Shown here: positions 1-10,800 of the stretch, in pieces | Numbering within the stretch: position 1 is the first letter of the stretch | Layout: every line of letters starts with the position of its first letter | Assembly: GCA_900318855.1 (NCBI GenBank) | Contig: ONMG01000249.1 | Coordinates: forward strand, 1-15,333 | Source of the DNA: an uncultured Prevotella sp. | GTDB lineage: Bacteria > Bacteroidota > Bacteroidia > Bacteroidales > Bacteroidaceae | Length of the DNA: 15,333 bases | Reading direction: 5' to 3' | Notes under the pieces: model-generated | Told to the model about the DNA's origin: nothing | The model's input: only the letters and a program-made list of their open reading frames with translations | Database searches by the model: none | Translations under genes and position numbers: made by a program

Positions 1-18
1 GCCACCCTTGGACAAGCG

Positions 19-108
19 ATTCTACGGCATATGCCGGAACTATTTACGCCATATGCCGGAGATAGCTACGCCATATGCCGGAGATAGCTACACCATATGC
101 CGTAGAAT
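19..108. repeat. Four-copy 22-bp tandem repeat inside a 15-bp inverted repeat
   Basis: The core ATATGCCG occurs at 29-36, 51-58, 73-80 and 95-102, an exact 22-bp period. The spacer is GGAGATAGCTACGCC or a close variant; the first spacer has diverged (GGAACTATTTACGCC). The outer ends are inverted: 19-33 (ATTCTACGGCATATG) is the exact reverse complement of 94-108 (CATATGCCGTAGAAT), so the block could fold into one long hairpin. Each unit also carries the palindromic hexamer CATATG, and two units carry TAGCTA. No reading frame runs convincingly through it. It could be a small non-autonomous mobile element, a protein-binding array or a terminator-like structure of the upstream gene. Its function is unknown. 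Confidence 0.8.
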
Positions 109-307
109 AGCGCAGCCGGCACCGGAAGAAGGTGGAGAGGTGGGGTGAAAAGCCTCAGAACATAGTGCTTCAAGGTCGGAATGACGGATGATGAGCTTAT
201 ACAAAACAAGGGTCTCTGAAGTGATAAATTGCAGGTTACCAGTCCTATAGGTCTAAAAAACTTCTATATTTTCCGCACCATGGCCACCACTGAGCCCAAA
301 TAATTAC
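109..307. other. Intergenic DNA without a recognisable gene
   Basis: Between the repeat block and the promoter of the GH2 gene I see no credible coding frame and no RNA gene. The only small pattern is CCGGCACCGG at 116-125, whose reverse complement CCGGTGCCGG lies at 4206-4215 beyond the other end of the GH2/GH130 pair; this is short and probably chance. Confidence 0.5.
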
Positions 308-315
308 TATCTTTG
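308..315 (+). promoter_or_regulatory. Bacteroidota -7 promoter box for the GH2-GH130 unit
   Basis: TATCTTTG fits the Bacteroidota housekeeping -7 consensus TAnnTTTG and is followed by GCAC. Transcription would begin near 321-323. That makes the ATG at 324 essentially leaderless and leaves a leader of about 50 nt before the ATG at 372, which favours 372 as the real start. I see no good -33 TTTG about 20 bp upstream, so the call rests on the -7 box and position alone. Confidence 0.6.
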
Positions 316-371
316 CACTTGATATGCCGGCACAAAGCCTCACACCAACCGAAGACATAAAAACCAAAGAT

Positions 372-3035
372 ATGAAAAGATTACTTCCTCTGGTTATAGC
401 CTGTTTGCTGTCAGCCTTCACTCCGCTAAGGGCGCAGACGATACCGCTCACTTCCCGATTTGTCCATTCCGGTGACTACGCCTGGAAGATGATGCGGGCC
501 TCCGACGTGACTATGCCTCCCGAAAAGCTGTCGACGGCAGCCTTTGACGCCTCCCGGTGGAAGGAGGCCGTCGTACCCGGTACCGTGCTCACCTCACTCG
601 TGGAGAACAAGCTCCTGCCCGACCCCTACTATGGCACAAACAACAGAGTGGGCGACAGGAGGATTCCCGATATCTCCGACGTGGGGCGCGATTACTATAC
701 CTACTGGTTCCGCACCCAGTTCCAGCTTCCAGCCTCCTACTCGGGCAAGAACGTCTGGATGCGCATCAACGGAGTGAACTATAGGGCTGAGTTCTGGCTT
801 AACGGCAAGATGGTGGTGTCGACCAAGGGAATGTTCGCTACCCACGATGTCGACATTACACCCTTTGTGCTCCGCGATGCTGTCAACACCCTTGCCGTGC
901 TCGTGCTTCCGCCCGACAATGCCGGCAGCTACCACGAGAAGACATGGGGCGGAGCCAAAGGAGAATTCCACAACGGCGGCGACGGCGACATCGGATTGAG
1001 CATCACGCAGCTGATGACCGTGGGATGGGACTTCACCTATAAGGACGGTATACGCGACCGCAATACGGGCATCTGGCGGGGCATCGACCTCTATGCCACG
1101 GGACCGGTGACACTGCGTAATGCCTTCGTGCGTACAGCGCTCAGTCATCCCGACTACCAGGAAGCGCGGACCACGGTGAGTGTCGACGTGATGAATCCCT
1201 CGACCTCCAACCGCCCCGTCAGCTGCACCGTCAGGGGCGAGATTGAAGGCACCGGCATCAGCTTCAGCAAGCAGCTCGCCCTGCCGCGCAGCGGACATGC
1301 CACAGTGACCTTCGCCCCCAACGACTACGCTCAGCTCATCATGCGCCACCCGCGGCTGTGGTGGCCCAAGAACAAAGGAGAGCAATATCTCTACCGGCTG
1401 AAGCTGAAGGTAGAGAGCCGAGGGGTGGTGAGCGACTCCATGACCGTGCGCTTCGGCGTGAGGGAAATCAGAGCCGTGAGGTCAACCCCCGACAGCTCCA
1501 AGCTCTTTGTAGTCAACGGTCATCCCCTCTTTGTGCGAGGCTCCAACTGGATTCCCGAGGCTATGCAGCGCACCGACTATGGCCGCATGCGGGCTGAGCT
1601 GCGCTACACGGCACAGTCGGGCATCAACCTGCTGCGTCTCTGGGGCGGAGGCATTGCCGAGAGCGATCTCTTCTACGACCTCTGCGACGAATACGGAATA
1701 CTGGTGTGGCAGGAGTTCTGGATGACCGGCGACACCCGTCATCCGCAGGACGAGGACTGCTATCTGAGCAATGTGGCCTCGGTGGTGAAGCGGCTGCGCA
1801 ACCATCCCTCACTGGCTTTCTATGTGGCCTCGAATGAGGGCACCGAACTCTCGGGCACCGGCGACCTCATCAAGCGGCTCGACGGCACACGCCCCTTCCA
1901 GGTGCAGTCGGAGACCGACGGCATCCACGACGGCAGTCCCTATAAGCAGGTGAACCCCATGCGCCACTACGAGAACACGGCCAGCGACCGGGGCAGCCGC
2001 ATCGACGGTTTCAACCCTGAATACGGGGCACCTACGCTGCCCTTGGTGGAGAGCCTCAGACTGATGATGCCGGAGAAAGACCTTTGGCCCATCAACAAGT
2101 CAACCTGGGACTATCTTGACGGCGGAGGATTCCATGGCATGACGGGAGTCTACGATAGGATGGTGGCACTCTACGGGCCCTCGCACAGCATCGACGATTA
2201 TGCCCGCAAGGGGCAGCTCGTGGGAGCCGTCAACAGCAAGAGCATCTGGGAGACCTGGAACCACAATAAGCTCGGCTACGGCGAGCGTTTCTGTTCCGGA
2301 CTGCTCTTCTGGTACCACAACTGTCCGAACCCCGAGGTGTGCGCCCGCATGTGGGACTACATGCTGCAGCCCACAGCCTCACTCTATCACACCATGCATG
2401 CGCTGGAGCCCCTGCACGTGCAGTTCGACTATCTTCACAACACCGTATCGGTGGTCAATGATTTGCCCCAGGCTTTCAATCATCTCACTGTCACTGCCCG
2501 CATCTATGACTTTGACAGTCGTCTGACAGCCGAGCAGCAGGTGAAAACCGACGTGAGTGCCGACGGCGTGAGCAACGACGTGATGCGTCTGAGCTTCCCC
2601 TCAACGCTTTCACCCATTCACTTCATTGCCCTGCGGCTGACGGATGCTTCGGGGAAGACGCTGTCTGAGAACTTCTACTGGCGCTCCAACAATCCTTATC
2701 AGGGTAAGAACACCCTCACGGGTCCCTGCACGGCCGGCTTCGAGAACATCGGCAAGCTGACTCCCGTGACCTTGCGCACCACACTGAAGAAGCAATTGAG
2801 CCAGGGACGCTGGGTGCTCACCCTCACCGTGAGGAATCCGGGCAGCCACATCGCCTTCTTCAACCAGATACAGGTGAGGGACGCTCAAGGCATGGTCATT
2901 CGTCCGGCCTTTGCTTCGGACAACTTCTTCTCGCTGCTGCCTGGCGCGACCAAAACCGTGACTATCGACTTCGACGCTCGTCTCTGCACCGGACAGCCGC
3001 AGGTGACGGTGCGCCCCTTCAACAGTAAAAACTAA
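372..3035 (+). CDS. Secreted GH2 glycoside hydrolase, exo-beta-glucosaminidase/endo-beta-mannosidase type
   Basis: This is a family GH2 retaining glycosidase of 887 residues. The start at 372 places a type I signal peptide (MKRLLPLVIACLLSAFTPLRAQ) at the N-terminus; the in-frame ATG at 324 would add 16 polar residues and sits at the predicted transcription start. Domains in order: sugar-binding jelly roll (about 95-215), Ig-like domain (about 245-370), TIM barrel (about 379-675), and two C-terminal Ig-like domains, the last (about 785-885) resembling the Ig fold of exo-beta-D-glucosaminidases, with FFSLLPG near its end. The likely acid/base is E489 in ASNEG and the nucleophile E550 in GFNPEYG; the motif RDRNTGIWRG is also typical of this branch. 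It probably removes terminal beta-linked GlcN or mannose units in the periplasm or at the surface. Exact specificity cannot be read from sequence. GH130 follows after 13 nt, so the two are probably co-transcribed. Confidence 0.9.
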   Translation: MKRLLPLVIACLLSAFTPLRAQTIPLTSRFVHSGDYAWKMMRASDVTMPPEKLSTAAFDASRWKEAVVPGTVLTSLVENKLLPDPYYGTNNRVGDRRIPDISDVGRDYYTYWFRTQFQLPASYSGKNVWMRINGVNYRAEFWLNGKMVVSTKGMFATHDVDITPFVLRDAVNTLAVLVLPPDNAGSYHEKTWGGAKGEFHNGGDGDIGLSITQLMTVGWDFTYKDGIRDRNTGIWRGIDLYATGPVTLRNAFVRTALSHPDYQEARTTVSVDVMNPSTSNRPVSCTVRGEIEGTGISFSKQLALPRSGHATVTFAPNDYAQLIMRHPRLWWPKNKGEQYLYRLKLKVESRGVVSDSMTVRFGVREIRAVRSTPDSSKLFVVNGHPLFVRGSNWIPEAMQRTDYGRMRAELRYTAQSGINLLRLWGGGIAESDLFYDLCDEYGILVWQEFWMTGDTRHPQDEDCYLSNVASVVKRLRNHPSLAFYVASNEGTELSGTGDLIKRLDGTRPFQVQSETDGIHDGSPYKQVNPMRHYENTASDRGSRIDGFNPEYGAPTLPLVESLRLMMPEKDLWPINKSTWDYLDGGGFHGMTGVYDRMVALYGPSHSIDDYARKGQLVGAVNSKSIWETWNHNKLGYGERFCSGLLFWYHNCPNPEVCARMWDYMLQPTASLYHTMHALEPLHVQFDYLHNTVSVVNDLPQAFNHLTVTARIYDFDSRLTAEQQVKTDVSADGVSNDVMRLSFPSTLSPIHFIALRLTDASGKTLSENFYWRSNNPYQGKNTLTGPCTAGFENIGKLTPVTLRTTLKKQLSQGRWVLTLTVRNPGSHIAFFNQIQVRDAQGMVIRPAFASDNFFSLLPGATKTVTIDFDARLCTGQPQVTVRPFNSKN

Positions 3036-3048
3036 CACTTCCGACACT

Positions 3049-4179
3049 ATGACAACACTACATTCCATCGTTTCCTGCTCCCTGTTGCTCGGCCTGCTGC
3101 TCACAGGGACCACCGTCGGGGCTACGAGCCCCAGGAAGGTGAACTCCAGAACCCGTTGGGCGCTCACAGGTTTCAAGCGGCCCCTCAGCGTGCCCGTCAT
3201 CAGCCCCGACACCTCGACGGCCTTCTACTGTCCCATGCACAATGCACGGGTGAAGTGGGAAAATGGCGACACCTTCAATCCTGCCGCCGTCGAGAAGGAC
3301 GGGCAGGTGGTGATGCTCTATCGGGCCGAGGACCGCAGCGGCATGGGCATCGGCAAGCGCACCTCGCGCATCGGTTATGCTACCTCGGCCGACGGCATCC
3401 ACTTCGAGCGTGAGTCAGCGCCGGTGCTCTATCCCAACGCCTCCGACAGTCAGGCTGCCAACGAGGTGCCGGGTGGCTGTGAGGACCCAAGAGTGGCCGT
3501 GACCGAGGACGGACGCTATGTGATGATGTACACCCAATGGAACCGCAAGGTGGCAAGGCTGGCCGTGGCCACCTCGACCGACCTGCACCACTGGACCAAG
3601 CACGGTCCCGCCTTTGCGAAAGCCTACAATGGCCGGTTCAAGGACCGCTTCTGCAAGTCGGCCTCCATCTTCACCAAGGTGAAAGGAGGACGCTTGGTCA
3701 TCACAAAGCTCAAAGGGCACTACTGGATGTACTGGGGCGAGCAATTCGTCAACTTGGCCTGGTCGGACGACCTCGTCAACTGGACACCACTGCTTGGCGC
3801 CGACGGCAATCTGCTGAAGGTGATGCAGCCGCGCGACGGCTATTTCGACAGTATGCTCACAGAGTGCGGACCACCTGCCATTGTCACCAAGAAGGGCATC
3901 CTGCTACTCTACAACGGCAAGAACCGCTCCGGTCAGCGTGGTGACACCGACTATGCCGCCAATGCTTACTGTGCCGGTCAGGCGCTCTTCTCGCTCAATG
4001 ACCCCACCCGCCTCATCCACCGCCTCGACAAACCCTTCTTCAGTCCCACTATGGCCTTCGAGAAGAGTGGACAGTATCCTTCGGGCACCGTATTCATCGA
4101 AGGACTCGTGCTGCACCGTGGACACTGGCTGCTCTACTACGGATGTGCCGACTCCAGAGTGGGTGTGGCAGTGAAGTAG
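3049..4179 (+). CDS. Secreted GH130 glycosidase, probable beta-mannosidase
   Basis: The protein has 376 residues and a type I signal peptide (about residues 1-25, no lipobox cysteine), so it is exported, most simply to the periplasm. It is a five-bladed beta-propeller of family GH130. The hallmark GGCEDPR lies at 142-148, with D146 as the expected proton donor, and the C-terminal YYGCADSRVGVA is the usual last-blade signature. GH130 contains both phosphorolytic and hydrolytic enzymes. The hydrolytic beta-1,2-mannosidases use a glutamate pair that, from memory, is E227/E268 in Bacteroides thetaiotaomicron BT3780. Here E231 (MYWGE) and E272 (LTECGPP) have the same spacing of 41. This and the signal peptide favour a hydrolase over a cytoplasmic phosphorylase. 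That is an inference from motif and spacing, not from an alignment. It ends the two-gene enzyme unit; a new promoter follows about 120 nt downstream. Confidence 0.88.
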   Translation: MTTLHSIVSCSLLLGLLLTGTTVGATSPRKVNSRTRWALTGFKRPLSVPVISPDTSTAFYCPMHNARVKWENGDTFNPAAVEKDGQVVMLYRAEDRSGMGIGKRTSRIGYATSADGIHFERESAPVLYPNASDSQAANEVPGGCEDPRVAVTEDGRYVMMYTQWNRKVARLAVATSTDLHHWTKHGPAFAKAYNGRFKDRFCKSASIFTKVKGGRLVITKLKGHYWMYWGEQFVNLAWSDDLVNWTPLLGADGNLLKVMQPRDGYFDSMLTECGPPAIVTKKGILLLYNGKNRSGQRGDTDYAANAYCAGQALFSLNDPTRLIHRLDKPFFSPTMAFEKSGQYPSGTVFIEGLVLHRGHWLLYYGCADSRVGVAVK

Positions 4180-4301
4180 AGGCAGGGCGGCGCTCCCCCC
4201 TTAGCCCGGTGCCGGGAGAGGCAGCAGGAAAAGTTCGGTGGACAAGGCAGGACGGGTAAGGTTTTCGGAATACTTGACAGGCTTATCCAAAAGAAATCAA
4301 C

Positions 4302-4309
4302 TACATTTG
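4302..4309 (+). promoter_or_regulatory. Bacteroidota -7 promoter box upstream of the first SusD region
   Basis: TACATTTG matches TAnnTTTG and is followed by CAG. A TTGAC lies upstream at 4274-4278, but the spacing of about 23 nt is longer than usual. Transcription would start near 4315, about 37 nt before the ATG at 4352. It suggests that the SusD-like gene downstream is, or once was, transcribed separately from the GH2-GH130 unit. Confidence 0.5.
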
Positions 4310-4459
4310 CAGATAATCCTAACATCAACCTGTCTTAACCCCTATCCGCTTATGAGGCTAACCGCCACATTGCTCTTCCTGCTTCTTTCCGTCCCTCTTT
4401 CCTTGCATGCTCAGAACAATATAGGAAAGTTGCTCACCGACACCACCTCCAATGCCTTC

Positions 4460-6084
<1,625 letters not shown>

Positions 6085-6319
6085 CGGGGAGTGAGGAGAG
6101 GTGGAGCTCGCTGCCCGTTATATATTTATTATAGGTAAGGGTGACGCTTGCATTATGATTGCAAGTGTGGGAATGTTTATGCCCAGCACCCGTACCGCTC
6201 ACACGGGGCGAAGATGAATACTACGGCTTTAGTGTATATAAAGTATTCCATTGCCCCCCGGAAATGTTAAAGCTACAACATTAGTGGGGAAAATGCGAGT
6301 GGCGTTGTGTTTTTTTCGT
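6085..6319. other. Intergenic DNA between the first SusD and the SusCD operon
   Basis: No credible gene is visible here. The region is clearly more AT-rich than the flanking genes and contains the hairpin at 6144-6168 and a run of seven T (6311-6316 plus the preceding T) just upstream of the operon promoter. The T run is preceded by GTTGTG, which pairs only weakly with ACAAC about 25 nt upstream, so I do not call it a terminator. Confidence 0.5.
6144..6168 (+). terminator. Hairpin downstream of the first SusD, possible terminator
   Basis: ACGCTTGCA (6144-6152) pairs with TGCAAGTGT (6160-6168), a nine-pair stem with one G-U and a seven-base loop. It lies about 60 nt after the SusD stop. There is no strong U-tract after it (GGGAATGTTT), so it may be a weak terminator, an mRNA 3' stabiliser or an operator rather than a classical intrinsic terminator. 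Confidence 0.35.
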
Positions 6320-6327
6320 TAACTTTG
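6320..6327 (+). promoter_or_regulatory. Bacteroidota -7 promoter box for the SusCD operon
   Basis: TAACTTTG matches TAnnTTTG and follows a run of T residues. Transcription would start near 6334, leaving a leader of roughly 135 nt before the ATG at 6471. The leader ends in a very AT-rich stretch of the sort found before highly expressed Bacteroidota genes. No clear -33 TTTG is present at the usual spacing. Confidence 0.55.
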
Positions 6328-6470
6328 TTTCCAAGAATATCTAATAACAAGATAAACCAGCAGCCATCCAGTTAGCGGGTAAGTCGAAACAGCCTTGGTG
6401 CTCAGAACTTGTGTCCGGAGAGCCTTAGCCAAAGATAACTAATATTAATAAACCTCAACCTATAAGTAAC

Positions 6471-7880
6471 ATGAAAGAAACCTATCCGAGTGACATCACT
6501 CATTCATGCAGTCCTGGAACCCGCATGTGTCATTCCCGTTCCTGTCCGATGAAAGCCAGGATGGGGGCCAAGCAACTGCTCGTTGCCTTTGCAGTCCTGC
6601 TGCTGTCGGTTCAGTTAGGCAGTTGTGGCAGTGACAACTCCAGTACGGAGGGACGTCCGTTCGACCCCTCCCAACCTGTCAAGCTCACCGAGTTCTATCC
6701 TGACTCTGGTGTCTACCAAACCAAAGTTATTCTTCGTGGCACCAACTTCGGTACCGATCCCAGTGCCATTCGCGTGTATTTCAATGCTAAGCAGGCCGCG
6801 GTCATTGGCTCTACGGGCGACGAGCTCTACGTGCAGGCTCCGCGACTGCCGGGTGACACCTGCGTCATCTCCGTAGCCGTGGGCAGTGACTCGGTGACCT
6901 ATCCCAAGACCTTCCTCTATCACAAGACCGTCACCGTGTCGACCATCGCCGGCAATGGCGTTACGGGCGGCCAGCTCACAGGCGGCCAGCTCTCGGGAAC
7001 CATCATAGCTCCGCGCTACCTCTGTGTGGATAAGGACGGCAACATCTTCGTCTCCTCCCGTGGTACGGGCGATGAGTCGGGTTCATATGGCTTCTGCCGT
7101 ATCGATGAGGCCAACGACGAGATGGATATCATCACTACCGAGAACTGCAACGCTCCTTGTGCCGACCCCACAACAGGCGTCATCAGTGTGCCTACCGAGA
7201 CAGCTTCAGGCTCCTTCATCACCATGGATCCTGCTGAGTTCTGGTCGCCCCGTCACAGGGACTTCAGGTGGCCAAGCAACTACAGCGACATACCGGCCAA
7301 TGGTTATAAGCACTGCATGGTGGTGAATCCCGAGGACGGCTACATCTACACGCGCTACTACTATGGCGATGTGGTGAAGATTAACCCCAAGACCTACGAG
7401 GTGACCAAGATTGCCAAGACCTCCATCGGCGACAGCTACGGACTGACCTTCAATCCCAAGCACCCCGGCATACTCTTCATCTCGATGTGGAATAACGGCG
7501 GTGCCTTCGCCAACAGCATCTGTGCTATCAACCTCCACGACTCCATCCCCACGTTGGTGCGCCTCTCCAGCGTCAACACCGCCGGAGGCCACCGCGACGG
7601 CCGTATAGAGAAATCTCAGTTCCGCTGTCCAGCACAGATATTCTGCGACAACGATGGCAATATGTATGTTGCCGACTGCGATAACCACTGCATCCGCCGC
7701 ATCTCGCCCGACGGCATGGTGGAGACCGTGCTCGGAATTCCCGGTACACGTGGCTGGAAAGACGGCGGCAAGGACGAGGCCCTCTTCAATAATCCGCGTG
7801 GCATAGGCGTAGCCAAGGATGGCACGGTCTATGTGGGTGACCTCGGCAACGGACGCGTGAGGAAAATGACCATCAATTAA
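6471..7880 (+). CDS. IPT/TIG and NHL beta-propeller lipoprotein
   Basis: This is the first gene of the SusCD operon, 469 residues from the ATG at 6471. The lipoprotein signal (core LLVAFAVLLLSVQLGSC, lipid cysteine at residue 52) is preceded by an unusually long polar stretch. In-frame ATGs at 6549 and 6561 would give a conventional signal peptide of 25 or 21 residues, so the true start is uncertain; 6471 is kept because of the AT-rich leader directly before it. An IPT/TIG Ig-like domain spans about 69-150. Repeats of the NHL/six-bladed propeller type follow from about 155 to the end, clearest in the NMYVADCDNHCIRRI and GTVYVGDLGNGRVRKM blades. Such proteins often sit beside susC/susD and are thought to be surface glycan-binding or scaffolding proteins, but no enzyme activity can be assigned. 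A 15-bp in-frame duplication (6966-6995) gives the sequence GGQLTGGQLSG. SusC follows after 17 nt. Confidence 0.82.
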   Translation: MKETYPSDITHSCSPGTRMCHSRSCPMKARMGAKQLLVAFAVLLLSVQLGSCGSDNSSTEGRPFDPSQPVKLTEFYPDSGVYQTKVILRGTNFGTDPSAIRVYFNAKQAAVIGSTGDELYVQAPRLPGDTCVISVAVGSDSVTYPKTFLYHKTVTVSTIAGNGVTGGQLTGGQLSGTIIAPRYLCVDKDGNIFVSSRGTGDESGSYGFCRIDEANDEMDIITTENCNAPCADPTTGVISVPTETASGSFITMDPAEFWSPRHRDFRWPSNYSDIPANGYKHCMVVNPEDGYIYTRYYYGDVVKINPKTYEVTKIAKTSIGDSYGLTFNPKHPGILFISMWNNGGAFANSICAINLHDSIPTLVRLSSVNTAGGHRDGRIEKSQFRCPAQIFCDNDGNMYVADCDNHCIRRISPDGMVETVLGIPGTRGWKDGGKDEALFNNPRGIGVAKDGTVYVGDLGNGRVRKMTIN

Positions 7881-7897
7881 CCTAATCAAGAAAACCA

Positions 7898-10800
7898 ATG
7901 AGACATTATTTATATATAGTGTTCCTTGCCCTGGCCTTGGCCGCCATTGGGCAAAACGTTTCAGCACAAGATAAAAACAGTGCGACCGTTACCGTTTCCG
8001 GTACCGTCACCGACGGCAGTGAGCCTCTGGTGGGAGTCGTGATAAGCATTCTCGACAAGCCTTCCTCGGGAACCCTCACCGATGTCGACGGCAAGTTCAC
8101 TATCAAGGCTTCACAGGGTGACAAGCTCAATTTCTCCTATGTGGGCTACAACAAGCAGCACTACGTCGTGATGGGCAATAAGAGCGGCCTCAAGATAGTG
8201 CTCAAGTCGGAGAATAAGGTCGACGAGGTGGTGGTGACAGCCCTCGGCACCCAGCGCAAGATATCCACTCTCTCGGCTGTGACCTCCATCGACTCCAAGG
8301 ACCTGCAACGCCCGACTACCTCCGTGGCCAACCTGCTGGGAGGACGTGTGGCCGGTATCATCTCCACAATGAGGAGCGGCGAGCCGGGCAAGAATATTTC
8401 CGACTTCTGGATTCGTGGCATCGGTACCTTCGGTGCCAACTCCTCGGCCCTCGTGCTCATCGACGGTCTTGAGGGCAACATCAACGACATTGACCCGGCC
8501 GACATCGAGTCGTTCTCCGTGCTCAAGGATGCCTCGGCCACTGCCGTCTATGGAGTCAGAGGTGCCAATGGCGTAGTGCTCATCACCACCAAGCGAGGCA
8601 CCGCCGACAAGATTCAGATTACGGGCCGCGCCTCGGTGACGCTGAACCATCTGAGCCGTCTGCCCCATTACCTCGGAGCCTACGACTATGCCAACCTCGC
8701 CAACGAGGCTCTGGTGATGCGTGGAGAGACACCCCTCTACGACGACGTGACCATGGAGGTCATCAAGAAGCACCTTGACCCCGACCTCTATCCCGATGTC
8801 AACTGGCAGGACGAGATTATCAAGCACAACTCCTGGAACCAGAACTTCTACGTCAGTGCTCGCGGCGGCGCCAACATCGCGAAGTACTTCATCAGTCTGG
8901 GTGCCAACCTTGAAAATGCTGCCTACAAGGTGGACAAGCATAGCCCTTACAGCTCGAATGTGGGCTACAACCGCTACACCTACCGTACGAACCTCGACCT
9001 GAAGCTCACCCCCACTACCTCGGCTTACTTCGGTGCCGACGGTACGCTGACCACGAGCAAGGACCCTGGTGTGGCCAATACCGATTATGTGTGGGATGCC
9101 CAGTCGGAAATCAATCCGCTCCGTCTGCCCACCGTCTATTCCAATGGTCAGTATCCGGCCGTGGGCACCAATGCGGGCACGTCGCCCTATGTGCTCATCA
9201 ACAAGATGGGACGCCGCGAGAGCCAGAACTTCGACGGCAAGGTGACGCTGGCACTTGAGCAGGACCTCGGCTTCATCACCAAGGGCTTGAAGATACGCGC
9301 ACAGGGAGCCTACGACATCACGAGCTACTACGGTGAGAGCCGCCTCGTGTCGCCTGCCCTCTACCAGGCTGTGGGGCGCGCCCAGAACGGCGACCTCATC
9401 ACCGTGAAGCGTGTCAACGAGCAGAGCGTGTCGTTTGGTAAGTCAACAAGCCAGTACCGGAAGTTCCACTTCGAGAGTACCACTAACTACGAGCGAGCCT
9501 TCGGTGAGCATCGCGTCACAGGACTGCTCTACTACTATATGAGCGATGAGAAATGGTCGTCACGCGCTACGTCGAGCATGAGCTCAGTGCCCTACCGCTA
9601 TCAGGGTCTCTCCAGCCGACTTACCTACGGTTATAAGGATACTTACATGGTGGACTTCAACTTCGGTTACACCGGTTCCGAGAATTTCCGCAAGGGCCAC
9701 CGCTTCGGCTTCTTCCCCTCCATAGCCGCCGGATGGATTCCCACCAACTACGAATTCGTCAAGAAGACGCTACCCTTCCTCAACTTCCTCAAGATAAGAT
9801 CGTCCTACGGTACCGTGGGTAACGACCGCATCTCCGACCGGCGCTTCCCCTATCAGACCATAGTGTCGCGCCAAAGCAACACTCCTTTTGGCTCGGCTTC
9901 CGTTGAGACGCTCGAAGAATCGTATATCGGAGCCAACAACCTGAAATGGGAAAAGGCCAAGAAGTTTGATCTCGGTATCGAAGGCCGCCTGTTCAATGAG
10001 TCCTTCCAGTTCGTGGTCGACTTCTTCCACGACACGCGCGACGGCATCTTCCAGGTGCGCACCGACATACCCCTCTACGTAGGTCTGGTGACCAATCCCT
10101 ATACCAATGTCGGTAAGATGGTGAGCTTCGGTGCCGACGGCAACTTCAGCTACACGCATAAGTTCAACAAGGACCTCGACTTCACCGTCCGTGGTAACTT
10201 CACCTACTCCCGCAACGACGTGAAGAACTGGTCGGAGGATGCTCCTGCCTATCCCTACCAGGAGGTGGCTGGCTATCCTTATGCCTGTCAGCGTGGCTAC
10301 AAGGCTATCGGACTCTTCAAAGACCAGAAGGATATCGAGACCAGTCCGGTGCAGACCTTCGGCACGGTGCGTCCCGGTGATATCAAGTATAAGGACATCA
10401 ACGGTGACGGTATGATTGACGCCAACGATAAGGTGATTCTGGCCTACCAGAACTACCCGCTGCTCATGTACGGCTTCGGTGGAGAGTTCCGCTATAAGGA
10501 CTTCACCTTGGGTGTGATGTTCAAGGGTCGTGGCCGTACCGACTACTTCATGAACGGTGTAGGCTATATCCCCTTCTACAATGGAGTATCAGGCAATGTG
10601 CTCTCCAAGGTGGCCGACCCGCGTAACCGCTGGTTCACCAGGGAATGGGCCCTCAAGAACGGCATCGACGTGAGCCTGGCCGAGAATCCCAATGCGGCCT
10701 TCCCACGCCTGGAGTATGGCTACAATGCTAACAACAGTCAGACGTCAGATTTCTGGAAGGGCGACGCCCGCTATCTGAGGCTTGAAGAGGTCACACTCGA

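Noticed and set aside
594..1385. A 263-codon - strand frame inside the GH2 gene
   Set aside because: It is a shadow of the GH2 coding frame, with a composition rich in His, Val and Gly and no signal peptide or family motif.
116..4215. CCGGCACCGG at 116-125 and its inverted copy at 4206-4215 flanking the GH2-GH130 pair, as transposon ends
   Set aside because: Only ten bases match, the motif is nearly self-complementary, there is no target duplication, and no transposase lies between.
4205..4216. CCCGGTGCCGGG after GH130 as a terminator stem
   Set aside because: The palindrome leaves only a two-base loop, which is sterically impossible for a five-pair stem, and no T run follows.
6966..6995. 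Tandem 15-bp repeat in the NHL gene as a phase-variation site
   Set aside because: The unit is a multiple of three, so changes would add or remove five residues without shifting frame; it is a small in-frame duplication.
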